From: JAGPDB01 sp046331265
Lineage (GTDB): Bacteria; Actinomycetota; Acidimicrobiia; IMCC26256; JAGPDB01
Length of the DNA: 64,000 nucleotides
Direction: 5' to 3'
Assembly: GCA_046331265.1 (NCBI GenBank)
Contig: JAXLRE010000011.1
Span: 1 to 64,000, forward strand
Made by a program: the position numbers and the translations under genes. Below the pieces are notes generated by a model. The model worked only from the letters and a program-made list of their open reading frames with translations, was not told the DNA's origin and did no database searches. Shown one piece after another: positions 9,412 to 17,972 of this stretch. How positions within the stretch are numbered: position 1 is the first letter of the stretch; every line of letters begins with the position of its first letter.

Positions 9412-10386
9412 TTACATCCCCGATGCCTGATCGAAATTTGTTAATTCCACAGCTCTCAAACGTGCGCTTTTTGAACGAGGATTGTCATTAATTTCTGATT
9501 GAGTTGGTTTTTTGTTTATAGGAATTTTGATAAGACGTACATTTGATTCATAACCTTCAACTTCACCGGTTAGAGGTATAACTCGACCATCTTTGGTCGT
9601 AGGGTTTGTTGTCATGTATTTCTTAAATATATCTTTCGCAATTTTGTCTTCGCCCGAATGATATGAAAGTACAAGCACTCGACCGCCAGGGGCTAAAAGA
9701 TGAACACTTTCATCTAATGCGACTTTTAATTGATCTAGCTCTTTATTGACTTCAATTCGTAATGCTTGAAAAGTTCTTTTCGCGGGATGCACGAGTCGTT
9801 GAAATTTATTTGGCATAGCTTTTCTGATTGCATCAACTAACTGTCCAGCATTTTCTATTGGCCTTGATTCAACAATTGATTTTGCTATTTGTTTAGCAAA
9901 TTTTTCGTCACCGTTTTGTTTTAATATTCTTGCAATTTCAGCTTCTTCGTATTCATTAACGATTATTGAAGCTGTTAACTCTTCACTTGAGTCCATACGC
10001 ATATCTAGAGGAGCATCATCGTGTCTATATGTAAAACCACGTTCTTTAATGTCTAATTGATGGCTTGAAACACCTAAGTCGAATAACACTATTGACACCT
10101 TCCCTTCTAAGTTGCGTTTTCGTATTTCGTTTCCAATTTGATCAAATCCTGAGTGAATAATTTCTAAACGATTTGTATATGCATTTGATAACGTCTCTGC
10201 ATTTTTTATTGCATTGATATCTCTATCGAAAGCAATTAGATTTTCTTGATTGCGTATATCGAGAAGGATTTTTGTGTGTCCTCCCCCGCCAAGTGTCGCG
10301 TCGATCATCACACCTTGAGCAGTGCAGCTTTGTGCCAATTGTTTTATTTCGTTTGACATGACTGGTACGTGTTCAAAGTTTTGCAT
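9412..10386 (-). CDS. rsmH: 16S rRNA (cytosine-1402-N4)-methyltransferase RsmH
   Basis: SAM-dependent methyltransferase of 16S rRNA C1402 (formerly MraW). Using the ATG at 10386 gives 324 residues starting MQNFEHVPVM, which fits the family's EHVPVL-type start. The longer version beginning at a TTG (10431) would start inside the structured RNA and is rejected. Motifs seen are DATLGGGGHTK (SAM-binding loop, about 29-39), FDLGVSSHQLD (about 104) and HPAKRTFQALRIEVN (about 203), where families usually read HPATRTFQALRI. The ribosome-binding site is weak (GTGG); the stem of the upstream RNA ends 19 bases before the ATG. Confidence 0.95.
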   Translation of the reverse strand: MQNFEHVPVMSNEIKQLAQSCTAQGVMIDATLGGGGHTKILLDIRNQENLIAFDRDINAIKNAETLSNAYTNRLEIIHSGFDQIGNEIRKRNLEGKVSIVLFDLGVSSHQLDIKERGFTYRHDDAPLDMRMDSSEELTASIIVNEYEEAEIARILKQNGDEKFAKQIAKSIVESRPIENAGQLVDAIRKAMPNKFQRLVHPAKRTFQALRIEVNKELDQLKVALDESVHLLAPGGRVLVLSYHSGEDKIAKDIFKKYMTTNPTTKDGRVIPLTGEVEGYESNVRLIKIPINKKPTQSEINDNPRSKSARLRAVELTNFDQASGM

Positions 10387-10405
10387 TTTGTTTAAAATCC
10401 ACACT

Positions 10406-10526
10406 GGATCTGCCAGCAGTCCCCGAGCCAAGGACTAGTTTTGGTTTTCTCTCCAAAACAACAGCGGTTGGAAGCGGGCGGAGTTGGGGCCTCAACCGTG
10501 ACATTTCGGGGACTGCTGCCAGATCC
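10406..10526 (-). ncRNA. Structured leader RNA upstream of rsmH (mraW-RNA-like)
   Basis: Two 21-base arms, 10506-10526 and 10406-10426, are complementary at 20 of 21 positions and enclose about 79 bases. Inside are a stem CGGTTG/CAACCG (10493-10498 with 10465-10470) and a perfect hairpin CCAAAAC/GTTTTGG with an 8-base loop (10438-10459). The whole would fold as a closed multibranch RNA on the minus strand, between mraZ and the rsmH start codon. This is the position of the mraW RNA motif described in Actinobacteria. Agreement with the published consensus was not tested, so the family name is tentative; the fold itself is clear from the sequence. Confidence 0.65.
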
Positions 10527-10581
10527 GATGTAATTAAAAAAAACATCCAAGTAAAAAATTTTCCAATGTTTCATATTCGAA

Positions 10582-11007
10582 TTAGATACCAATATCTGGA
10601 AGAGATTCGATATCTGCCAAAGATTGATCTCCTGAAACCTGATTTTCTGACCATTGATCCGAATTCCAAATTTCGATTCTCGAATACACGCCAAGCACAG
10701 TTACTTCTTTTTCAAGATTGGCATACTGGCGAAGTGGCAATGGGATTGTTAAACGTCCCTGCTTATCCGGTGTTACATCTGTGGCACCCGCAAAAAATGA
10801 ACGAGCAGCTTGTCGTGCAGCTTTTGAAGTTTTAGATTTTTCTCTTAGCTCTGATGCAACAGATTCAAATTCATCTTGTGTGTAGATGAATAAACAACCA
10901 TCACCTTTTGAAACAATTGCTCCTCGCAATAGAAGGTCACGAAATTTTGATGGAAGGACTACTCGCCCTTTTTCATCAACCGTGTGGTGATACTCTCCGA
11001 GAAACAC
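10582..11007 (-). CDS. mraZ: Transcriptional regulator MraZ
   Basis: DNA-binding regulator of the dcw operon with an AbrB-like fold that forms rings on tandem GTGG repeats. Two copies of the family motif are visible: DEKGRVVLP (about 11-19) and DKQGRLTIP (about 90-98). The start chosen is the second GTG (11007), which gives the usual MFLGEY opening and places AGGGGG five bases upstream; the GTG at 11013 lies inside that G-run. The protein has 141 residues. It is the first gene of the operon, and its own promoter carries MraZ boxes, implying autoregulation. Confidence 0.95.
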   Translation of the reverse strand: MFLGEYHHTVDEKGRVVLPSKFRDLLLRGAIVSKGDGCLFIYTQDEFESVASELREKSKTSKAARQAARSFFAGATDVTPDKQGRLTIPLPLRQYANLEKEVTVLGVYSRIEIWNSDQWSENQVSGDQSLADIESLPDIGI

Positions 11008-11100
11008 CGACACCCCCTATTACCGTTTGAGTCTTGACCCAAACATTCCCTCGTGTGGCTTACTAACCCCTCGGTTATCCAGGTATTTACCCAGCATTTA

Positions 11101-11134
11101 CCACTGCGCACCACATTACTCCACTCTTCCCCAC
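11101..11134 (-). promoter_or_regulatory. Four MraZ operator boxes at 10-bp spacing
   Basis: On the minus strand GTGG occurs at 11134-11131, 11124-11121, 11114-11111 and 11104-11101, each exactly 10 bp after the last. Known MraZ operators are three or four GTGG-type repeats with this spacing upstream of mraZ. The boxes overlap the predicted -10 element and spacer of the operon promoter, so binding should repress transcription. Confidence 0.85.
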
Positions 11135-11141
11135 TTTGCAA
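11113..11141 (-). promoter_or_regulatory. Predicted dcw operon promoter
   Basis: On the minus strand, TTGCAA (11141-11136) and TAATGT (11118-11113) are separated by 17 bp, consistent with a housekeeping sigma promoter. The start point would fall about 100 bases before mraZ. The overlap with the MraZ boxes supports the assignment. Confidence 0.55.
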
Positions 11142-11234
11142 TCATTTAAAGGGAATTTATTCCACTTGCCACCATAAGTGCTTAAGTAAACACATTTTTA
11201 GAAATCATCGATACCAACCTGCAAGCATGTAGTC

Positions 11235-12089
11235 ATGGCAATTGAAAGAAGAGAATTTTTAATCAATACATTGAAGATCTCTGGAGCAATGGCTGTAGCA
11301 CCTGCAGCTTTGTCATTAGCTAGTTGCTCATCAAATAAAAAGGCTACAAACGCGAAAAATTACGCGCTCTTAAGAGTTAGCAGCGACATCTATCAAAGCC
11401 AAAAAGAACAGCGTTTAGCTTTTGCAATATTTGATAGCAACAGAAAAGCTGTAAAAGACCTTCAAGCTATAAATGCAACTTTAATTTCACCAGACAATAA
11501 AGAAACAATATACAAGAACATAAAAATACGAGATAAAGGCATTAAAGGTAAAGGCATTTTTTCTTTTTATCCAAAATTAAATTCTGCTGGAAATTGGACG
11601 TTGAAAGTTCAACATAAAAATGAAGATCTCGAGCTTTCTTTTAATGTAAATGAAAAAAATACCGCACCAAAGCTGAACGATCAAAGCCCACTAACAGATA
11701 CTCCTACAGATACAAATCCATTAGACGCCAAGGTTCTATGCACAAGATCACAAGGTAACTGTGGTCTTCATCAAAACAATTTAAGAGACCTATTGCAATC
11801 AAAAAAACCTTTTGCAATTCTTTTTGCTACACCTGCAAGATGCCAAACATCATATTGTGGACCGGTATTAGAACTAACTCGTGAAGTTGCAAAAGAGCAT
11901 TCGATTCCTGTCATCCATAATGAAATATATAAGGACGAAACAACAAATGATGTAATTGATTCGGTTGCATTTTGGAATTTACCATCTGAACCATGGCTAT
12001 TTGGCATTGATGCAGATGGAAAAATTGTTGCTCGAATCGATGGCGCTTTCGATAAAAGTGAGATCGAAGATCTTTTCAAACTTCTTTAA
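11235..12089 (+). CDS. Exported thioredoxin-fold lipoprotein
   Basis: The N-terminus has a twin-arginine-like start (RREFL), a hydrophobic stretch and a lipobox ending in LASC (Cys about 30), so the mature protein is probably a lipoprotein outside the membrane. Residues about 35-140 look like a beta-rich domain. The C-terminal part (about 165-284) resembles a thioredoxin/SCO fold: FAILFATPARCQTSYCGPV carries two cysteines in a CX4C arrangement, followed by a predicted strand and the segment LFGIDADGKIVARIDG. A thiol-redox or copper-handling role outside the cell is likely; the substrate is unknown. It is divergent from the dcw operon and convergent with the next small gene. Confidence 0.75.
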   Translation: MAIERREFLINTLKISGAMAVAPAALSLASCSSNKKATNAKNYALLRVSSDIYQSQKEQRLAFAIFDSNRKAVKDLQAINATLISPDNKETIYKNIKIRDKGIKGKGIFSFYPKLNSAGNWTLKVQHKNEDLELSFNVNEKNTAPKLNDQSPLTDTPTDTNPLDAKVLCTRSQGNCGLHQNNLRDLLQSKKPFAILFATPARCQTSYCGPVLELTREVAKEHSIPVIHNEIYKDETTNDVIDSVAFWNLPSEPWLFGIDADGKIVARIDGAFDKSEIEDLFKLL

Positions 12090-12091
12090 AC

Positions 12092-12367
12092 TTAAATACG
12101 GTTTGCCTTTACCCAATTTAAATAATGATACATATCTTGGCGTAGCTGCTCTTTAGAAATATCTTCATTCCCGTATTGAGTATATATACGAAATCTGAGA
12201 TATCGCCCAGAAGGCATCAACCGAGAAATAAGGTTACCTTGCCTTTTTCGTGAGGCATTGTAGAGAGACAACGCGCTGGGAATTAGTGCTGGATGGGCTA
12301 TCACGGTACGTGAAAGACTGCCAATAAAAGCTCGAGTTGTAACCATAATATGACGACAATAGGCCAT
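12092..12367 (-). CDS. Small basic protein of unknown function
   Basis: A 91-residue protein that I cannot assign to a named family. It is basic and has the segment SGRYLRFRIYTQYGN near residues 53-67, which resembles small proteins often found next to MoxR genes in actinobacteria; this is from memory and not checked. The gene is divergent from moxR across a 52-base gap that probably holds both promoters, and its stop lies two bases from the converging lipoprotein gene. Its tight fit between two real genes supports it. Confidence 0.6.
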   Translation of the reverse strand: MAYCRHIMVTTRAFIGSLSRTVIAHPALIPSALSLYNASRKRQGNLISRLMPSGRYLRFRIYTQYGNEDISKEQLRQDMYHYLNWVKANRI

Positions 12368-12419
12368 ATTCTATTGCAAGACAACTTTTAAGAAATCCTA
12401 GAAGTTCGATTGGAGACAA

Positions 12420-13385
12420 ATGGACAATTTAGCAACCGAAGAAGAAGTTGCAAGAGCATCGAAAATATTTTCGAGCTTGGTAAATAATGTAGCTCAAGTT
12501 ATTAAAGGTAAAAACAACGTAATTCATATGAGTTGTGTATGTCTTTTTGCTGGAGGACACTTGCTCATAGAAGACGTACCCGGTGTGGGTAAAACCACAC
12601 TTGCTAAATCTCTTGCAGTATCAATGGGCGGAACTCAAAGTCGTATCCAGTTCACTCCCGACTTATTACCATCTGATGTGACAGGTACGACAATATTTGA
12701 TCAGACTACAAACGAGTTCGTATTTAAACACGGTCCAATATTTTCTAATGTTGTACTTGCAGATGAAATAAACCGTGCTTCTCCAAAAACTCAAAGTGCT
12801 CTCCTGGAAGCTATGGAAGAACGTAGAGTTACTTTCGATGGAAAGACATACATACTCCCCCATCCTCATATGGTTATCGCGACTCAAAACCCAATTGAAT
12901 TATCAGGTACATACACATTGCCAGAAGCTCAACTCGACCGTTTCATGATGAGTTTGTCGATTGGTTACCCAGACGATGTTGATGAAGTATCCATCATGCT
13001 AAGTACTGATACAAAACCTGACATCATGCCCGTTATGTCGACAAATGATTTTCAGACAGTCTCAGAAATATGTAAAAGAGTTTATGTTGCAGAATCGTTA
13101 GCAAATTACATTGTGACACTTGCTAACGAAACTCGCGAGAATGTTGATGTTGCTTTAGGTGTTTCACCTCGTGGTTCTATCGCTCTCTATCACAGCGCTC
13201 AAGTTCTAGCAATGTCGATGGGTAGACACTACGTCACTCCAGATGATATTAAATCTCTGGCTTATAAGGTTTGGGAACATCGAATTGTTCTGACGTCACA
13301 AGCGCGACTTGCTGGTGCAACATCACAAGATGTTTTAAGTTCAATAATCTCGCGTGTATCTGTACCCACGATGAAAGCTGTTTAA
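12420..13385 (+). CDS. MoxR-family AAA+ ATPase
   Basis: AAA+ ATPase of 321 residues, thought to act as a chaperone for its operon partners. The Walker A motif GVGKTTLAKSL is at about residue 45-55, Walker B with sensor VLADEINRASPKTQSALLEAM at about 109-129, the sensor-1 segment IATQNPIE at about 155, and a C-terminal lid domain with GVSPRGSIALYHSAQ at about 244. It is followed at once by a DUF58 gene and a transglutaminase-like membrane protein, the usual MoxR operon. MoxR systems are linked to envelope stress and protein maturation; the client here is not known. Confidence 0.92.
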   Translation: MDNLATEEEVARASKIFSSLVNNVAQVIKGKNNVIHMSCVCLFAGGHLLIEDVPGVGKTTLAKSLAVSMGGTQSRIQFTPDLLPSDVTGTTIFDQTTNEFVFKHGPIFSNVVLADEINRASPKTQSALLEAMEERRVTFDGKTYILPHPHMVIATQNPIELSGTYTLPEAQLDRFMMSLSIGYPDDVDEVSIMLSTDTKPDIMPVMSTNDFQTVSEICKRVYVAESLANYIVTLANETRENVDVALGVSPRGSIALYHSAQVLAMSMGRHYVTPDDIKSLAYKVWEHRIVLTSQARLAGATSQDVLSSIISRVSVPTMKAV

Positions 13386-14504
13386 ATGTCAGCAAGAGGG
13401 TACGGAACTTTAATAACTGCAATTTTATGCGGTTTTGGTTCTGTCCTCTTTGGCTCAAAATTTTTCATGATCGTATCTGCTGTATGTTTCATACTTATTT
13501 GCGTTTCATATGTTTGGATTAAATTCCACAAAAAACATGCACAAATCACAAGAGCACTTTCCCCTGAATTTGTTTATGAACAAAGCGATGTTTTAGCTAC
13601 ACTGACAATCCGTGGCACCACTATACAATGTTCAATTCAAGACTATTTTGATAACGGCAAAAAAACAACAAAATTCTTTCTTCCTAAAACTACAAAATCT
13701 ACAGTGTCTAAAGCGCAATATAAATTTCATGTCGAAAGGCGCGGGTTGTACTCTATCGGACCGCTGATAGTTAAAGCCACTGATCCGCTTGGTCTCTGTG
13801 TTAACGAATACGTAATTCCTCACGAGACCCAGTTAAGAGTATACCCACAGATTAAAGATGTCCTTTTACCACGCATACCTCTTCGTTCGTCTGAACAATC
13901 TCAACATATGGATCGAAATGCTTCAACGATGTCAGATGATTTACTTGGTTTAAAAGAATATGTAATGGGTGACGATGTTCGTTTAATCCACTGGAAAACT
14001 TCATCTCGAACACAAGGTTTATTCGTTCGGCACCGTGAACGTCAGGCCACTTTGCCTCTAGTAATTATTCTTGATTGCGAAGATCGATCATATGAAGATG
14101 AAATCGAATTTGATGCAGCCGCAAGATTAATTGCGAGCATTAGTTACGCCGCGCAAAGTCAAGATATACCTTGCAGATTGTTTTGCAACGACAACGGAGA
14201 GTTTTCATTAACACACTCATCAATTATGGATCGTTTAAGCGTGACTGAAACAAGTGCACATGTGCAAAGTCCTGCTGATTCAAACAGAGCTCTCGCCCAG
14301 TTTGAACATAACTATATGTTTGTTACAGGTTCACACGGCGAACTTTTTTCATCAGCAATTTTGACACTAAGGATCACTAGTGATGAAAAGATCCAACCAG
14401 AAACATTCAACATGATACCTATTCGTAAAAGCTACGAGTGTTCAGACTTCACAACAAGGATAAAGCAGTGGAACGCCCACGCATCATTACAATCGCTCTC
14501 ATAG
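13386..14504 (+). CDS. DUF58 domain membrane protein
   Basis: A 372-residue protein with two N-terminal membrane helices (about 10-47) and then a cytoplasmic region. The DUF58 signature is near residue 190-225: LLGLKEYVMGDDVRLIHWK, followed by TQGLFVRHRER. After it comes a von Willebrand A-like segment starting LVIILDCEDR. The start codon directly follows the moxR stop, and its 3' end overlaps the next gene by 37 bases. DUF58 proteins regularly pair with MoxR ATPases and transglutaminase-like proteins; the biochemical role is unresolved. Confidence 0.88.
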   Translation: MSARGYGTLITAILCGFGSVLFGSKFFMIVSAVCFILICVSYVWIKFHKKHAQITRALSPEFVYEQSDVLATLTIRGTTIQCSIQDYFDNGKKTTKFFLPKTTKSTVSKAQYKFHVERRGLYSIGPLIVKATDPLGLCVNEYVIPHETQLRVYPQIKDVLLPRIPLRSSEQSQHMDRNASTMSDDLLGLKEYVMGDDVRLIHWKTSSRTQGLFVRHRERQATLPLVIILDCEDRSYEDEIEFDAAARLIASISYAAQSQDIPCRLFCNDNGEFSLTHSSIMDRLSVTETSAHVQSPADSNRALAQFEHNYMFVTGSHGELFSSAILTLRITSDEKIQPETFNMIPIRKSYECSDFTTRIKQWNAHASLQSLS

Positions 14505-16513
14505 CTTTAAGCGCTATTAGCGTATTGCGTGCACAACATTTGATTTCTATATCAATTGTTCAGATATTTGTGTTGATATTCGTTTGTGCAGCTACACATT
14601 TAATGTCATCACTATTGTCAAAAAATTCAAAACTCGCATCCATATCTCCAGTCATAAGTTTCTTATTCATAACCATCGTTATGCTTATCACTAACTCTAG
14701 AGGTAACTTATCTAATGCGATTCCTACATTTGATTCGTTGCTCAGCTTATTAGAAGATTCAAGATCTGGAATAAAAGCTATTAGATCGACTTCTTCCCCA
14801 TTTGCATATTCAACAAACATAATGCTTGTAGCAATTATTGCTACGTGGTCAGTGTGTGAAATTGGGGAAACTTTAGGTCAGAGATTACATTCTGGCAACC
14901 CTACGATATTTTGGTACATACTAATTAACGCTGGATTAGCTGCACAAAATGGCGCTAAATATACGTTCTATTATTCAGTAATATTCAGCATAGGCGTCAT
15001 CTTTTACCTCTATGCATTTAACCGTGGAACTGAACTATCTCATGCACATTTAATAGGCATCGATAAGTCAATTAAAACAACGAATTTTGTCCAATACTCA
15101 AGCATTGCATTAGCGGTTGTTATATTAAGCATTCTCGTTTTATCGCCAGTCAGCACACTCCCATCGTATGCGCCTGATAATTTATTTAAGTCTTTAACAA
15201 ATGCTGGAACGAAAGCTGAACTTTCTCCTCTTGTATCGATGTCGCAACAATTAAAATCTGAAAAAACAAATGTTCTCTTTAGAGCTACTTCAAATGAAGT
15301 TCAATATTGGCGAGTAAGAGTATTAGATGATTTTGATGGAAAGACCTGGCGTACATTACAAGATGTCAAATCTGAACCCGACAAACCTTTAGCAGGTATA
15401 ACTCCGAGAACATTAAAAGCAAATATTGAATTAGTTAATTTAGATAATTCATACTTACCTAATCTTTACTCAGTGCAAGATGTAAGTGAGACCAATATTG
15501 ATTTCTTAAGAGATGGTGTTTTACTTAATAAGAATAAGTCGTTAAAAAATTACACAGTTCTTAGTCTGGCTAACCCATCGACATTGACTCCTGAACAAAT
15601 CGAAAAAAGTTCTGAAGAACCACCCAGTGAAACCGATAGATCCGCATATTTGCCGAGAGATTTCGATAAATCTATTCAAGATTTAGCTAGAGGTATAGCA
15701 AGTACAGAAAGCACATTGTACGATCAAGTTATGTCTTTAAAAAATTATCTTAACGATGGTTCTTTTAAATATGATCTAAACGTTAATTACTCTTCAAGCA
15801 CAGATGCAATGAAACAATTCTTAAAAGAAAAACGAGGTTTCTGTGAACAGTTTGCAACAACTTATGCAGCCATGGTTCGTTCAATTGGAGTACCTGCCCG
15901 AGTAGTTGTCGGCTTTACCCCTGGAGAACAAAACTCGAATGGAGTTTTCACGGTAACAAACACCAATGCTCATTCGTGGGTTGAAGTCTACCTTTCTAAT
16001 TTTGGTTGGTTAACTGTTGACCCAACTCCTGTCGGACCAGCTCCGGGACAAACGCCAAACAATATTGGCCAAGTTGTAGTTACCACAACTACTACAACCG
16101 TAGCTACAGTACCAGTGTCTTCAAGTGCAACATCGACCACCATTTCCCCAAATACAAAACCAAACAGTACTAAAAGTAAATCAAATACAGAATCTATATT
16201 GATATTTGTTCTTTTTGCAATTGCACTTGGAGCTGGCACATTCTTTATAAGAAAACGAAAAGTTAATTCGAACTCCGATGTAATTTTCGTAGAACAAACT
16301 TTTAAAGATTTAAGTGAGAAAATTCTTGAATACGAACCTCGACCAGATTTAACAATTGCCGAACTTGAAAAGAGAGTTAATAACGATAATAAAGTTATAC
16401 TTGAATTTTTGGAGCTATTAACTTTGGCCTGCTATTCTCCTAATTCTGACATTTCTCTCAAAGAACTTAAAGATGCTGCTACAAAAGCCAGAACTATAAA
16501 GATAAAAAATTAA
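14468..16513 (+). CDS. TgpA-like membrane transglutaminase
   Basis: Membrane protein with an extracellular transglutaminase-like cysteine peptidase domain. The GTG at 14468 is preferred: AAGGA lies seven bases upstream, giving 681 residues and a 37-base overlap with the DUF58 gene. The N-terminal half has about seven membrane segments; the papain-like core follows with its catalytic triad visible as GFCEQFAT (Cys about 460), NAHSWVEV (His about 503) and VDPTP (Asp about 520). A threonine-rich linker, one further membrane helix (about 575-590) and a short cytoplasmic tail follow. With MoxR and DUF58 it forms one operon. Confidence 0.88.
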   Translation: MERPRIITIALIALSAISVLRAQHLISISIVQIFVLIFVCAATHLMSSLLSKNSKLASISPVISFLFITIVMLITNSRGNLSNAIPTFDSLLSLLEDSRSGIKAIRSTSSPFAYSTNIMLVAIIATWSVCEIGETLGQRLHSGNPTIFWYILINAGLAAQNGAKYTFYYSVIFSIGVIFYLYAFNRGTELSHAHLIGIDKSIKTTNFVQYSSIALAVVILSILVLSPVSTLPSYAPDNLFKSLTNAGTKAELSPLVSMSQQLKSEKTNVLFRATSNEVQYWRVRVLDDFDGKTWRTLQDVKSEPDKPLAGITPRTLKANIELVNLDNSYLPNLYSVQDVSETNIDFLRDGVLLNKNKSLKNYTVLSLANPSTLTPEQIEKSSEEPPSETDRSAYLPRDFDKSIQDLARGIASTESTLYDQVMSLKNYLNDGSFKYDLNVNYSSSTDAMKQFLKEKRGFCEQFATTYAAMVRSIGVPARVVVGFTPGEQNSNGVFTVTNTNAHSWVEVYLSNFGWLTVDPTPVGPAPGQTPNNIGQVVVTTTTTTVATVPVSSSATSTTISPNTKPNSTKSKSNTESILIFVLFAIALGAGTFFIRKRKVNSNSDVIFVEQTFKDLSEKILEYEPRPDLTIAELEKRVNNDNKVILEFLELLTLACYSPNSDISLKELKDAATKARTIKIKN

Positions 16514-16860
16514 TAGTCTCTTCTGGATCTCCATGTAGAAGATGTATTAATTTTTTGTGCTTGTTTTTTTGCATCTTGTGCACTTGCACGCGTTATTTTA
16601 ACAATGTGGTCGACGAATGAAATACCAACAAATACCATAATTATGAAAGCTATGAATGCTATCGGCCACAGCTTGCTTGAGAATGTAAACAGAATTGTTG
16701 CTAATAAAACGACACTAACAAAAATAGATAATGCGATTTTTTTCCCCGAATATTTATATACGCTTGATTGCTCAACCTGTTGAGCCAGATTAGGGTCAGT
16801 TTTTTTAATACCCTCTTCTATCTGGGCAAGTATTTTCAATTCATCATCACTTAAAGGCAT
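16510..16860 (-). CDS. DUF3040 family small membrane protein
   Basis: The protein starts MPLSDDELKILAQIEEG, the hallmark opening of DUF3040, a family of small actinobacterial membrane proteins. The ATG at 16860 is chosen over an in-frame TTG nine bases upstream because it gives that start and has GGAG just before it. It has 116 residues with two adjacent membrane helices (about 43-61 and 66-86) and a basic C-terminus. It overlaps the end of the transglutaminase gene by four bases, convergently. The function of the family is unknown. Confidence 0.85.
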   Translation of the reverse strand: MPLSDDELKILAQIEEGIKKTDPNLAQQVEQSSVYKYSGKKIALSIFVSVVLLATILFTFSSKLWPIAFIAFIIMVFVGISFVDHIVKITRASAQDAKKQAQKINTSSTWRSRRDY

Positions 16861-16930
16861 TTTCTCCAACTTTCACCTATTATCATGTCAGCCACCTTGC
16901 CTCGCAGTGCCAAAACATACTTAGTTGTAT

Positions 16931-16936
16931 TACCAT
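16931..16936 (+). promoter_or_regulatory. Predicted -10 element of a leaderless transcript
   Basis: TACCAT ends seven bases before the GTG at 16944, so transcription would start at or next to the start codon. No ribosome-binding site is present. Confidence 0.45.
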
Positions 16937-16943
16937 TGTACAC

Positions 16944-17270
16944 GTGACAAATGACGTAGAAAACTCATATTTAGACGATGATTTTGACACAACTGCTCTC
17001 GTTCCAACAAAAATTGCTTATTTGTGTGCTTTTATAGCACTTTCGTTTTGTTCGATTTTAGGTGGGTTTATCGGATACGCAATGATGAAGGTTTTCTTCA
17101 CAAGTTCACCTGCCGCTGTCATCTCCATTGGGACAATAGTTATTTGTGGTTCAATCACTTATGGGGTGAGCGTTATTACTTCGTTAGGCTTAAAAGCTAG
17201 CGTCGAATGGAAACAAAGAAAACAAGTAGGTTCGAATAAAGATCGTCCTTCAAATTTAGTTAGAAACTAA
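16944..17270 (+). CDS. Small two-helix membrane protein, unknown function
   Basis: A 108-residue protein with an acidic N-terminus and two strongly hydrophobic segments (about 24-51 and 57-82), followed by a basic tail. No known domain was recognised. The start is GTG and no Shine-Dalgarno sequence is seen; a TACCAT element sits seven bases upstream, suggesting a leaderless message. It is convergent with the PIG-L deacetylase gene, one base apart. Confidence 0.65.
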   Translation: MTNDVENSYLDDDFDTTALVPTKIAYLCAFIALSFCSILGGFIGYAMMKVFFTSSPAAVISIGTIVICGSITYGVSVITSLGLKASVEWKQRKQVGSNKDRPSNLVRN

Positions 17271-17271
17271 T

Positions 17272-17970
17272 TTAGATTAAATCAGTATTATTACTAAGCA
17301 GACAAAATCTGTAGGCCTCACCGTATTCAACATCGACGAGCCTTCCTATATGTTTCGAATTTTCTCGAATAGCAGAAAATACTTCATCCGTATCAGAACT
17401 TAATTGCGATTTATAACATGAAATAGATTCGATTTTTTTATCTATATCTTCGGATATATCTACCACACAATTTGGATCTTTAGATCCAGCGCACAGTAAA
17501 TATGGAACTGAATGAGGTTTAGTTTCAGGAAAATATTTTTCATTACCCACAGCACTCGAAATTACATCGACAACTGCCCACCCTGTTTCACGGTGATCTC
17601 TGTGATTTATGTATGCTTCTGCAAAAAAGATAGGCTCAGGATCAGGACAAATAACTAATTCAGGTTTGTTTTCCCTTATTATTTTTGTAACTTTCTCACG
17701 CAATTCCAAATTATTTTCAAATTCTCCATCGAGGTATCCAAGGTTAATAACATTTTTAACATTTAGTACATGTGCCGAGTTCACCGATTCATCTTGTCTC
17801 ACATTAGATGTAGATTTACCTTTATCACCTAACGCTACATTCACTATCGTAACTTCAACATTGTTTTTAGTTAGTTTCGAAATTGTCCCACCTGCACTCG
17901 ATTCTGCATCATCAGGATGAGCAAAAATAACAACAGCTTTTGTTACTTTTTCAATATCGAACAAAATCAT
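17272..17970 (-). CDS. PIG-L/LmbE family N-acetylglucosaminyl deacetylase
   Basis: Zinc-dependent deacetylase of the LmbE fold. The metal and catalytic motif AHPDDAE is at about residues 17-23 and the second histidine motif NHRDHRETG at about 121-129. Family members remove acetyl groups from GlcNAc-linked substrates, for example MshB in mycothiol synthesis, but the substrate here cannot be read from sequence. At 232 residues it is shorter than MshB and nearer to BshB-like enzymes. It follows tesB by two bases on the same strand. Confidence 0.85.
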   Translation of the reverse strand: MILFDIEKVTKAVVIFAHPDDAESSAGGTISKLTKNNVEVTIVNVALGDKGKSTSNVRQDESVNSAHVLNVKNVINLGYLDGEFENNLELREKVTKIIRENKPELVICPDPEPIFFAEAYINHRDHRETGWAVVDVISSAVGNEKYFPETKPHSVPYLLCAGSKDPNCVVDISEDIDKKIESISCYKSQLSSDTDEVFSAIRENSKHIGRLVDVEYGEAYRFCLLSNNTDLI

Positions 17971-17972
17971 GA

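Noticed and set aside
10387..10431. Longer rsmH start at TTG 10431
   Set aside because: It lies inside the structured RNA and adds 15 residues not seen in the family; the ATG at 10386 gives the normal N-terminus.
10392..10694. Minus-strand ORF of 100 codons between mraZ and rsmH
   Set aside because: It overlaps the end of mraZ and runs through the structured RNA; the composition is not coding-like.
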